This document shows positions 16,116 through 22,425 of a stretch of 64,000 nt of DNA, piece after piece. The position numbers and the translations under genes were made by a program. The stretch is taken from NCBI RefSeq assembly GCF_020782235.1, contig NZ_JAJGNO010000012.1, positions 62,001 to 126,000 of the forward strand, read 5' to 3'. Below the pieces are notes generated by a model that saw only the letters and a list, made by a program, of their open reading frames with translations, made no database searches and was not told the DNA's origin. This DNA is from Sphingobium naphthae. Lineage in GTDB: Bacteria > Pseudomonadota > Alphaproteobacteria > Sphingomonadales > Sphingomonadaceae. The stretch's first letter is position 1, and each line of letters begins with the position of its first letter.

Positions 16116-16356
16116 GACGAGGCCGCCGCCCCTTGGCCTTGCCCGCCTCAACCTCCCGTTGATGAGACATCATCCGGGCTACGAGCTCGGGCAGAGGCTC
16201 GCCAGCCGGAAGGACGCCGCGCTTCCGCAATTCGCCTACCCATTTCCGAGTGATGCCAAAGAGCCAGGCTAGATCTTCGTCGTTTGGTTTCAGGTCGCGG
16301 AACGCTACCCTAGTGCGTTCTCTATTTAATGCTGAAGGATGGCGGATTTTGGCCAT
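16108..16356 (-). CDS. Nu1-like small terminase, DNA-binding domain only
   Basis: An 82-residue protein with a small-terminase winged HTH (LAWLFGITRKWVGELRKRGV). This parallels the helper small subunit's LAALFGCSSRWIGELRSKGD. The helper protein is 162 residues long; this one ends shortly after the DNA-binding domain and lacks the coiled part that holds gpA. Like Nu1 it lies directly downstream of the cos-like sequence (16380-16432). It could mark island DNA for, or shield it from, the helper terminase. That role is inferred. Confidence 0.7.
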   Translation of the reverse strand: MAKIRHPSALNRERTRVAFRDLKPNDEDLAWLFGITRKWVGELRKRGVLPAGEPLPELVARMMSHQREVEAGKAKGRRPRHD

Positions 16357-16379
16357 TTCTGGACCTCACTTCGCAGAAG

Positions 16380-16432
16380 GGGAGGAAGAACTAAGGAGGG
16401 TCTTGTGGCTAGTGAGCTTCTGCGCCTTTGCC
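16380..16432. other. Cos-like packaging site of the island (53 bp shared with helper)
   Basis: Fifty-one of 53 bases are identical to 20812-20864 of the helper prophage, although the flanking genes are strongly diverged. Both copies sit just upstream of a small-terminase-type gene, where lambda-like phages carry cos. A shorter similarity (GAAGGACCC near 16455 and 20887) follows about 20 bases beyond the block. A conserved noncoding block in this place most likely contains the terminase nicking or binding site. No cleavage position can be read from the sequence. Confidence 0.7.
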
Positions 16433-16478
16433 GCCCTCACTTGCGGTTCGCCGCGAAGGACCCGGCCGATGGGGCGGC

Positions 16479-16733
16479 TCAGGTCCGGTGCGGCTGCTCG
16501 CCTGCCGCCGCGCGCGTGGCGGCCATCCAGTCGGCCATGGTCGGCTCGATCAGGGCGAGCAGAGCGCCCGATGCGTGTTCCACACCGACCTCTGCCTCGA
16601 TGATGAGTGCGGCTGCCGTGATCAGCGCGCTGGCCTGCGCCGTCGGGTGCGGGCTGCCGAGTTGGGCATGGGCGCGCAGGTCGCGCGCCGCCTGTGCGAT
16701 GTCGGCCAATGCCTGCGGGGTGATGTCGTTCAT
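16479..16733 (-). CDS. Small island protein, unknown function
   Basis: An 84-residue, alanine-rich helical protein (MNDITPQALADIAQAARDLR, ending AAAGEQPHRT). Its ATG follows the stop of the antirepressor gene by one base. The helper has a similarly small helical gene (20943-21116) at the corresponding site upstream of cos, but with no clear sequence match. No function can be assigned. Confidence 0.55.
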   Translation of the reverse strand: MNDITPQALADIAQAARDLRAHAQLGSPHPTAQASALITAAALIIEAEVGVEHASGALLALIEPTMADWMAATRAAAGEQPHRT

Positions 16734-16734
16734 G

Positions 16735-17475
16735 TCACGCTCCTGCTTTGAGATGGGCCAGCCGCGCCAGCCCCTTGGGTGTCACGAGCACCTGCTCCAC
16801 CCATTTGTCAGGGCGGCCGCGCACGGCGATCGTGGTGCCTTTGTGTTCGAGTAGCCTGGCCTCCAGCTTCGGACCGAATGCCACGAAGTGTCCGGCCTCG
16901 CTGCGCCGATAGATCCAGCGGTTTGCCTCCATCCACGCGAACAGGCGCCGCGGCTGGACGTTCATGGCCTTGGCCGCGTCGGTGATGCAGAGCGATCCAC
17001 GCGCTTCCGCCAGCCGGTCGAGGGCTTCGGCCTTTGGCTCCAACTGGGCAATACGCTCGCCTGCATCCGCCGCACGGCTGGTGTGCTCGATCAGGAGCCG
17101 ATGGAGAGTGGCCGGATCGTTGAGGTTCAGCACCGGCGCGGGCGTTCCATACTGGCCCGTTCGCATAATGGTGGGGATGACCTCCGCCACAATCCATTTG
17201 CGGACCCGGTAGGGCATCGTCCCAGGCTTCATAGCATCGCGGCACCGCACGATCAGGGTCAGCAGGCCCGCCACGCTGATGATTGTCGCGTCGGAGCCCG
17301 AGCCTAGGAAAATCTTAGACTTCTCTGTTTCGTCCAGCGGCTTCGCGGCGCTCGACGGGTTGCGCAGGCCGAGCATCCCGCAAAGGTCGGCCAGGACAAA
17401 CCATGGCTCCCCATCGCGATCGGTGATTGCCCGCAGCGAATGATCCTCGAAATGAAAGGGGACGATATCGGTCAT
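16735..17475 (-). CDS. Phage antirepressor with Bro-N and KilAC domains
   Basis: A 246-residue protein. Residues 1-100 are a Bro-N domain (REPWFVLADLCGMLGL-like sequence, then RCRDAMKPGTMPYRVRKWI). Residues about 150-240 fit the KilA C-terminal/ANT domain (ITDAAKAMNVQPRRLFAWM, then WIYRRSEAGHFVAF). Antirepressors of this kind inactivate phage repressors by direct binding. In a satellite it could act on its own regulator or induce or interfere with the helper repressor at 30408-31301. The start overlaps the preceding stop (ATGA). Confidence 0.8.
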   Translation of the reverse strand: MTDIVPFHFEDHSLRAITDRDGEPWFVLADLCGMLGLRNPSSAAKPLDETEKSKIFLGSGSDATIISVAGLLTLIVRCRDAMKPGTMPYRVRKWIVAEVIPTIMRTGQYGTPAPVLNLNDPATLHRLLIEHTSRAADAGERIAQLEPKAEALDRLAEARGSLCITDAAKAMNVQPRRLFAWMEANRWIYRRSEAGHFVAFGPKLEARLLEHKGTTIAVRGRPDKWVEQVLVTPKGLARLAHLKAGA

Positions 17476-17837
17476 GCTGCTACGCTCCGTGGATTGGCCC
17501 AGCGATACCGGGCGCAGAGGTTGGCGAAGTCGTCGGCTGGCATCCCGCGCTCGATCAGCCAGCGGCAGCGCCGTTCCAGCTTGTCGAGGCGCTCGGATGA
17601 CCAACTGGCATAGTTGAGGCGCTCGCCGCGCGAGACGGTCCAGACCTCATCGGCGGCAATGCCATCGACTGTCTGGATACTGGCCGACGCGGCATCGGTG
17701 GCTGGCTGTACGAAATACCATTTCCGGTAGCCGATCTTGTAGGCCCAGCGGTTATGCTCTTGGCAGAGGGCGAGCAGGCGTTCTTCGCTCTGCCCGGCGG
17801 GCGCGGCCGTATCAGGGCCGAATGGGTTGCGGCTCAT
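17472..17837 (-). CDS. Island protein, unknown function
   Basis: A 121-residue protein, tryptophan/arginine-rich in its first half (NRWAYKIGYRKWYFVQP) and helical towards the end (RLDKLERRCRWLIERGMP). It overlaps the replication gene stop by four bases at its start and the antirepressor start at its end, so it is part of one operon from Xis-like gene to antirepressor. No family is recognised. Confidence 0.55.
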   Translation of the reverse strand: MSRNPFGPDTAAPAGQSEERLLALCQEHNRWAYKIGYRKWYFVQPATDAASASIQTVDGIAADEVWTVSRGERLNYASWSSERLDKLERRCRWLIERGMPADDFANLCARYRWANPRSVAA

Positions 17838-18517
17838 CGGTTATAATTTCCCTCCAGCACCTTGAGGAAATTAGCCTTGCCGATGATCCAATCGAAGGTG
17901 AGGAACCGGCCGTCGCGCAGGAAGGCGGATCGCTCGATATTGGCGAGCACGGCTTTGAAGTCGGCGATTGGATATTCCGCCAGACGGGCTTTCAGCTTCT
18001 GCCGGCGCTCAGCGGTCAGGCTGCGGATCGTCGGCTTCCCCAGCCGGGCAGCGAGAGCGTTCCACGCTTCTACGAAATGCTCTGGCTTCGCTTTTTCATC
18101 GTCCTGATCATCTTCTTCGACGGATGATTGGCTGTTACTTGGTAGTTCATTGGTAGTTTGGGTGTCAGACTGACGGGGGTGGGGTGCCACTCTGACGGGG
18201 GTGGGGCGTCTCTCTGACGGGGGTGCCACTCTGACGGGGGTGCCACTCTGACGGGGGTGGATCAGGTAGACGACGCCCCGGCCGGCCCGTTCTTCCCGCT
18301 TGATGTGTCCGGCCGCTGTGAGCTGGACAATTGCCCGTTGCACTGTCCGTTCGCTGGCTCCGGTCTTTTCCACGAGGTGCGCCACGGATGGCCAAGCGCA
18401 CGCCTCTTCGTTCGCCATGAATGCCAGGCGAACGAGGACAGCCCTCTCATGCTCGTTCAGCCCCTCCGCGTCATAGGCCGCGCGGATCAGGTCGAACCCC
18501 GAGGCGGGGGCGCTCAC
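17834..18517 (-). CDS. Replication initiator with winged HTH and internal iterons (island)
   Basis: A 227-residue protein starting at a GTG that overlaps the preceding stop (GTGA). The first 90 residues form a helix-turn-helix-36-type domain (ACAWPSVAHLVEKTGASERT). The linker (about 95-125) is coded by direct repeats, and the C-terminal part is a conserved helical region ending FLRDGRFLTFDWIIGKANFLKVLEGNY. Lambda O has the same layout, with the origin inside its gene. The helper initiator at 22856-23629 has parallel architecture but different repeats. Confidence 0.75.
   Translation of the reverse strand: MSAPASGFDLIRAAYDAEGLNEHERAVLVRLAFMANEEACAWPSVAHLVEKTGASERTVQRAIVQLTAAGHIKREERAGRGVVYLIHPRQSGTPVRVAPPSERRPTPVRVAPHPRQSDTQTTNELPSNSQSSVEEDDQDDEKAKPEHFVEAWNALAARLGKPTIRSLTAERRQKLKARLAEYPIADFKAVLANIERSAFLRDGRFLTFDWIIGKANFLKVLEGNYNR
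18169..18260. repeat. Five iterons, probable island replication origin
   Basis: The plus-strand motif CTGACGGGGGTG occurs five times, with TGAC beginning at 18171, 18193, 18215, 18232 and 18249. Spacings are 22, 22, 17 and 17 bp. The repeats lie inside the initiator gene and code for its proline/arginine-rich linker. Tandem initiator-binding repeats inside the O gene mark the lambda origin, so this is the likely origin of island replication. Confidence 0.65.
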
Positions 18518-18732
18518 TCACCCCCGGCCGCGCGGGCTGCCGCCTCCTGCGCCTCGAAATGCTTTGCCAGGGTGGAACGGCGGGCGCAGACCAGACGCCC
18601 TTGCTTGAAAGTCGGGATAAGCCCTTTCTCATGCTGATGCAGCACCCGACGCTCCGGCCAATTTAGATGCTTGGCGATCGCGGCAATGCCGGTGAGCAGG
18701 TCGGTATGCCCTTCGCTTCGTGTGTCACTCAT
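18514..18732 (-). CDS. Xis/AlpA-like small DNA-binding protein of the island
   Basis: A 72-residue winged HTH (DLLTGIAAIAKHLNWPERRV, then LIPTFKQGRLVCARRSTLAKHF). It stands at the island end opposite the integrase, beside repeats that look like arm-type sites. It is the first gene of the leftward operon and overlaps the initiator start. Such proteins act as excisionase and early regulator in satellites (AlpA in Gram-negative PICIs). The assignment is from fold and place, not from a profile search. Confidence 0.65.
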   Translation of the reverse strand: MSDTRSEGHTDLLTGIAAIAKHLNWPERRVLHQHEKGLIPTFKQGRLVCARRSTLAKHFEAQEAAARAAGGE

Positions 18733-18750
18733 GTGTCACTCCATGTGTCA
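18721..18750. repeat. Direct repeats, candidate integrase arm sites (right end)
   Basis: TGTGTCA occurs at 18721-18727, 18732-18738 and 18744-18750, spaced 11-12 bp. A fourth copy lies at the other end (8282-8288), between the integrase stop and the left core. Repeats at both ends of a tyrosine-integrase element are typical arm-binding sites. The first copies overlap the start of the Xis-like gene. Confidence 0.45.
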
Positions 18751-18819
18751 CGGGCCAGCCGAACCCCATTGGTGATTGGCGGAAATCCGCGCCTTTTGAT
18801 GTAGGCTGTTGTATGTGGC

Positions 18820-20301
18820 CTAGGCCGCAAAAAGGGGTGCCAAGGCACCCCCAATCCCTATTATTATCAATGCGTTGACTGCCGTTTTCAGCCCGATGGC
18901 GGGAATTTCCATCGTATTTTCACCGTCACCAGAATCGACAGCGACGCGCGCCAGCCGCATCGGACGGCCGTCCTCACTCTCCCATTCGCGGGAAACTTCC
19001 TTGTCGAGTTTCGTCCAGGTCCGCTTGTCGGCGATCGGCCCGAAAACCTCGATCCGCTCCACGAAGGCGCGTTTCTTGTCCGGCCCAAATGCCCAGATAT
19101 CCATGTCGATGCGACCACCGCCGCCACGCTGCACGTCTGCGGCGCCGATCAGCAGTCCGGCCCATGCTGGCGGGGTGCCCAGTCGCATGGCCTTCTCCCG
19201 CCTGTCATAGAGACGTTGCCACTCAGGCGCTTCGCCGCGCTCGGCCCATGCCTCTCCCAAGACTTGGTTTACAAAGGTGCGGAGCAGGTTCGGATCCTTG
19301 CGGACCTCCATGAACTCACGCGCGATTTCCAACCAGGCCGCGCCTGGATGCTGGCTATATGCAGCCCAGATGTGAAATGATCGATGGCGAGGGAACGCGC
19401 CGGGATTATGCGCTCGCCACTCGCCATTTTCATCCATCCACGGCTTTTCAGCCTCATCGATCTCGCATCCCTGCTCGCACTGATACCAAGCGCGGGTCGG
19501 GTTTTCCTTCGGCGCCCACCGGATGCCCGCGCCGGTGCCGTCGCCGAACACCAGCGTCTGCATATGGCCGCAATGCGGGCAGGGGACGTATCGGTATTCC
19601 TGGCTTCCCTGTTCGAACAGAGAATCGATACGACTGAAGCCCTTGACCTTGGGCGTGGAGCCTGCGGCACTGAACCTGCGCGGAGATGTCAGATTGCGCT
19701 TGAACGCCAGGCGGGCCGGGTCGCCTTCCTCCTTTGAGGCCCACGGATAGCCGTCACATTCTTCCAGGAACACGTCATCTGATGTGACGCGCCGAAACTC
19801 CTTCGGGCTGTTCGCGCCCTTGATCTGTATCCAACCGCCTTTGTAGCGCTTCGCCCGGATCTGGTTATCCGAATGCCGCGGCTTGAACTGGGCGACCGTG
19901 CGGACGACGGACCATTGCAGCACCGGGTCGAGATCGTCGCGACTGAACTTTTCGGCGTCGTCGATGGTCGGCTGATAGATGAGCGTGCGCGCCGGATCGT
20001 ATTTGATGCGCCAGGCGACGAAGCTCTGCAGGATGGTCGAGTAGCCGATGCGGCTGCTCTTTCTGACCGACACCTGCGCCGTTTCCGGGTCGGTGAAGCT
20101 GTCCGCCATATCCGACTGGAAAGGGAAGGGGCGAATTTTCGCGCCATCATCCGATCTGGCGTGGTCGCACATGAACTCCGACAGCTTTGGCCGTATCTTG
20201 GGAGCGAAAGCTGCCAACCACTGCTGGGCCACGATGGCGCCATCGGCGCTGGCGACGCGCAGCGTGTCAGTCGTCTTCGTCTCCGGGGGCGTCTTCCTCA
20301 T
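18820..20301 (-). CDS. Terminase large subunit gpA, N-terminal part (split by island)
   Basis: A 493-residue frame whose first 463 residues are gpA. It has a Walker A-like KSSRIGYS at 81-88, an acidic VFLEECDGYP motif, a zinc-like CPHCGH segment and the nuclease DSGDG at about 457-461. From Met464 the sequence changes to 30 island-encoded residues (MEIPAIGLKTAV) and stops. The authentic continuation MEVYNWARRHPGF is at 7655-8239. The protein keeps the ATPase but loses most of the nuclease and the portal-binding tail, so it should not package DNA. Confidence 0.9.
   Translation of the reverse strand: MRKTPPETKTTDTLRVASADGAIVAQQWLAAFAPKIRPKLSEFMCDHARSDDGAKIRPFPFQSDMADSFTDPETAQVSVRKSSRIGYSTILQSFVAWRIKYDPARTLIYQPTIDDAEKFSRDDLDPVLQWSVVRTVAQFKPRHSDNQIRAKRYKGGWIQIKGANSPKEFRRVTSDDVFLEECDGYPWASKEEGDPARLAFKRNLTSPRRFSAAGSTPKVKGFSRIDSLFEQGSQEYRYVPCPHCGHMQTLVFGDGTGAGIRWAPKENPTRAWYQCEQGCEIDEAEKPWMDENGEWRAHNPGAFPRHRSFHIWAAYSQHPGAAWLEIAREFMEVRKDPNLLRTFVNQVLGEAWAERGEAPEWQRLYDRREKAMRLGTPPAWAGLLIGAADVQRGGGGRIDMDIWAFGPDKKRAFVERIEVFGPIADKRTWTKLDKEVSREWESEDGRPMRLARVAVDSGDGENTMEIPAIGLKTAVNALIIIGIGGALAPLFAA
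18829..18852 (-). terminator. Intrinsic terminator at the right island boundary
   Basis: On the minus strand an 8-bp stem (GGGGTGCC / GGCACCCC) with a 2-base loop is followed by TTTTT. It lies just inside the island, right after the broken gpA frame crosses the junction, and overlaps its last codons. Transcripts coming from the helper's early/late region should stop here before reaching island genes and the helper portal, capsid and tail genes. Confidence 0.75.
18908..18920. other. Island attachment site, right copy
   Basis: TCCATCGTATTTT matches 12 of 13 bases of 8235-8247. The gpA codons G-E-N-T-M run through it on the minus strand. Joining the sequence right of this core to the sequence left of the other core gives an unbroken gpA gene, the strongest evidence that the island boundaries are exact. 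Confidence 0.85.
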
Positions 20302-20755
20302 CCAAGCCCCCGCCGATCGCCTCCTCGATGCGCGTCATGCTGAGGTCGGTCAGCACATCGTTGATTGCGGCTTCGATCCTCTTGCGCAGCTTCGTGTCGC
20401 CTTGGGCGACCTGAGCGCCGATTTGCTGCAGTCGGGCCACCGCCATGATGATTACGCCCGCCCCTGCTGCAACCATGTCGGTTCGGGAGGCGAGCTCCTT
20501 CCGCCGCTCTGCGTTGTCCATTGCCTTCGCGTCGGCCTGTTCCTTCGCCAGCCGAGCGCGCTCCGCTTCAAGGTCAAGCATGTCGGGGTCATACCGCCCG
20601 ACCTTGATGTTGACATAGGCTTCAAGGTTTTCCGCCCAGCTCGCGCCGTCGGCGGGGAGGTCTCCTTTGGATCGGAGCTCACCGATCCATCGGCTCGAAC
20701 AGCCAAATAACGCAGCGAGGTGCGGCCGGGTCGGTTCGTTCAGGTCGATGTCCAT
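20267..20755 (-). CDS. Terminase small subunit (Nu1-like)
   Basis: A 162-residue protein from the ATG at 20755 (MDIDLNEPTRPHLAALFG). It has a winged HTH (LFGCSSRWIGELRSKGDLPAD), a middle helical region with SRTDMVAAGAGVIIMA-type sequence, and an acidic tail (DEEDAPGDEDD) expected to contact gpA. It binds cos and brings the large subunit to it. The gene overlaps the gpA start by 35 bases and lies just downstream of the conserved cos-like block. Confidence 0.8.
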   Translation of the reverse strand: MDIDLNEPTRPHLAALFGCSSRWIGELRSKGDLPADGASWAENLEAYVNIKVGRYDPDMLDLEAERARLAKEQADAKAMDNAERRKELASRTDMVAAGAGVIIMAVARLQQIGAQVAQGDTKLRKRIEAAINDVLTDLSMTRIEEAIGGGLDEEDAPGDEDD

Positions 20756-20811
20756 GCACTTCCCTGTCCGATTACTGTGAAACCCGCAGAAAACCGTCAC
20801 TTATTACTTGA

Positions 20812-20864
20812 GGGAGGAAGAACTAAGGAGAGTCTTGTGGCTAGCGAGCTTCTGCGCCTTTGCC
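20812..20864. other. Probable cos region of the helper prophage
   Basis: A noncoding 53-bp block between the small-terminase gene and the gene at 20943, matched at 51 of 53 positions by the island (16380-16432). Its position immediately before the small-terminase gene is that of cos in lambda and HK97. The exact nick sites cannot be read from sequence. Confidence 0.7.
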
Positions 20865-20942
20865 CCCCGTACTCGGCGTTTGGGCGGAAGGACCCACGGG
20901 CCGGGGGCTTCTCGTTGCGCTACCGCGCAACTTTATTGCGTG

Positions 20943-21116
20943 TCAGCCCTTGCCCCGCACCAGCGCACGCACCTCGGCGCTGATCCGCTCGCCTTCCGCA
21001 ATGATCCGCTCGGCCCTGCCTACTGATCGCGACGGCTCGCGCATGTCGAAGGCCAGCATGTGCAGGTCGCCTGCCAAGCGTTCGATGTGATCGGCTGTGG
21101 ACGGGCGTTGCGTCAT
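20943..21116 (-). CDS. Small phage protein upstream of cos
   Basis: A 57-residue helical protein (MTQRPSTADHIERLAGDLHM, ending VRALVRGKG). The ATG at 21116 overlaps the stop of the GIY-YIG gene (ATGA), which supports it as a real gene. No family is recognised. Its placement between a nuclease-like gene and cos suggests a packaging or late-regulation accessory role, which remains unproven. Confidence 0.55.
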   Translation of the reverse strand: MTQRPSTADHIERLAGDLHMLAFDMREPSRSVGRAERIIAEGERISAEVRALVRGKG

Positions 21117-21637
21117 GCTCGATCCGACGTGAAATGCATCACATCTGTCATCCTATATCGGCGGGACCGCACCCGCGCTGTGCCGACCCGAGCGATCGTG
21201 AATGGTAGCTGACGCTCGCTGATTGATAGCAGCTGCGGTTGATCGATGCCGAGAATAGCAGCAGTCGTATCCGGAGCGAGGCGGCAACCATCGCCATCTG
21301 CCAGCCGCATCATCTCCTCGGAAGAGCATCCAGCCTGCTTCATCAGGCGGAGCTGTTGGGACAGTCCACATCGATTATACGCCGGAACAAACCAGCAGAT
21401 GAATAGCCGCTCTGTGGCGTTCAGATGGCCTACATCACATGGCAGGCAGGACACGGCGTCAAAGGTCTTTCGCCCTTCGGCGAGGTGGCCGGCAATGCGA
21501 ACGCGCATGTTCGCAGCCTGACCGACATAAACGACATCGTTGCGATGGTGCAGGAAATAGATCCCGCTCTGTCCGTAATCAGTCAGAATGGGAAACGAAA
21601 CTGAGTTGGAGATGCGATCGTTCAAACCATCATGCAT
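21113..21637 (-). CDS. GIY-YIG nuclease-domain protein beside cos
   Basis: A 174-residue protein. Residues about 20-95 match the GIY-YIG fold: SGIYFLHHRNDVVYVGQ gives the GIY and YVG pair, Arg follows in NMRVRIAGH, and Glu in NATERLFICWF is the metal-binding candidate. A C-terminal segment (TAAILGIDQPQLLSISERQ) looks like a small DNA-binding domain. HK97-type phages need an HNH nuclease near terminase for packaging, and this protein may take that place here. A homing-endonuclease origin is the alternative. Confidence 0.7.
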   Translation of the reverse strand: MHDGLNDRISNSVSFPILTDYGQSGIYFLHHRNDVVYVGQAANMRVRIAGHLAEGRKTFDAVSCLPCDVGHLNATERLFICWFVPAYNRCGLSQQLRLMKQAGCSSEEMMRLADGDGCRLAPDTTAAILGIDQPQLLSISERQLPFTIARVGTARVRSRRYRMTDVMHFTSDRA

Positions 21638-21826
21638 CAGCGAGCAGCCTAACAGCCATTATCTTCGGGCATTTTTCCGCTTCCCTCGCGAGACTACATC
21701 TCGACGCTGGGTCGCCATGCTGAGGATGGGCACCTTCATCACTCCGTGTGTCAAACACTACTGACGAGATCAGGCGATGCGGCCATCTGGGCTTCATCAA
21801 CCAGTACCCGAAATGTTCTCGACACG

Positions 21827-22396
21827 TCAAGCGGCAGATAGCAGCCGCCGCGCATCAATCGTCACGGTCGCCTCGCCGCCGAAAGCGCAGAAGCGCACGC
21901 GCGCGCAACTGCCCTTGACCTCTTCGATGACGCCGACCAGCCCCTCGAAGCTCGGCATCGACCCGACCCGCACCGCCTCGCCTGGCTTGAAGATGCGCAC
22001 CCGATCCACGGGCTTCCCGCGCTGCTCGGCGATGCGCAGCCGGTCGAGCTCTCGATCGGCCACCGCAGGATAGGAAGGGCCATGGCGGAAGATGCGGAAG
22101 AACGGACGGCCGCGCATCACCATGCGCCGCTCCACCTTGTCCCAGGTCAGGTAGACGGGCGCAGGCGTCTGGCTCAATTCGATCAGGTCGTGGAGGCGAT
22201 CATAGCGGGCGAAGACGAAGGTCGGCATCAGGGGCACGATCTGCTCGACCCGATCCCGCGTCTTGCCCACGCGCTTCACCGCAACGGATGATGGCGTCCA
22301 GGCCTCGATCCCCGCGTCATTCAGGGCGGCAGACAGCGCGAGCGTCCCCGCGCTCGACGTCTGGATGATGCACCAATCGCTTGCCCTGTTCCCCAT
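21827..22396 (-). CDS. NusG-like transcription factor (NGN and KOW domains)
   Basis: A 189-residue protein starting MGNRASDWCIIQTSS. The first two thirds form an NGN-like domain (VPLMPTFVFARYDRLHDLI is the typical P-Y/F-VF motif) and the end a KOW segment (FKPGEAVRVGSMPSFEGLVGVIEEVKG, here quoted in part). Specialised NusG paralogues bind RNA polymerase and suppress termination in selected operons. Standing just upstream of the terminase and late genes, it may be the functional counterpart of lambda Q. It might also decide whether transcription passes the island terminator. Confidence 0.75.
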   Translation of the reverse strand: MGNRASDWCIIQTSSAGTLALSAALNDAGIEAWTPSSVAVKRVGKTRDRVEQIVPLMPTFVFARYDRLHDLIELSQTPAPVYLTWDKVERRMVMRGRPFFRIFRHGPSYPAVADRELDRLRIAEQRGKPVDRVRIFKPGEAVRVGSMPSFEGLVGVIEEVKGSCARVRFCAFGGEATVTIDARRLLSAA

Positions 22397-22425
22397 GTCC
22401 CGATCGCTCCGTTCCTGTCTTGTTC

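Larger units (their letters stand above)
8235..18920. mobile_element. Satellite-like island inserted in the prophage terminase gene
   Basis: A 10.7-kb element is bounded by matching 13-bp cores (8235-8247 and 18908-18920, 12 of 13 identical) lying in the two halves of gpA. It carries integrase at one end and a Xis-like gene at the other. Between them lie an iteron replication gene, antirepressor, small-terminase-like HTH with a cos-like site, capsid-protease fusion and tape measure. It lacks portal, large terminase, neck and tail tube genes. This combination fits a helper-dependent satellite better than a decayed prophage, since all retained frames are intact. Helper dependence is inferred. 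Confidence 0.88.

Noticed and set aside
16380..16432. The 53-bp shared block as an insertion-sequence end or recombination scar
   Set aside because: No inverted repeats, target duplication or transposase; both copies are in the same position relative to a small-terminase gene.
18169..18260. Short regularly spaced repeats that could be read as a CRISPR array
   Set aside because: Units are about 12 bp with 5-10 bp between them, lie within an open reading frame for a replication initiator and code for its linker; no cas genes are present.
8240..18900. Simple decayed second prophage
   Set aside because: Retained genes are all intact, overlapping and in operon order, and only selected virion genes are present; ordinary decay would leave fragments. 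It remains the main alternative until excision is shown.
8235..18920. Intein or group I intron as the cause of the split terminase
   Set aside because: The insert is 10.7 kb with its own integrase, terminators and phage genes, and the N-terminal frame stops 30 codons after the junction; no splicing motifs are seen.
21726..21754. Late promoter with TTGACA on the minus strand upstream of the GIY-YIG gene
   Set aside because: No acceptable -10 hexamer occurs at 16-19 bp from the TTGACA.
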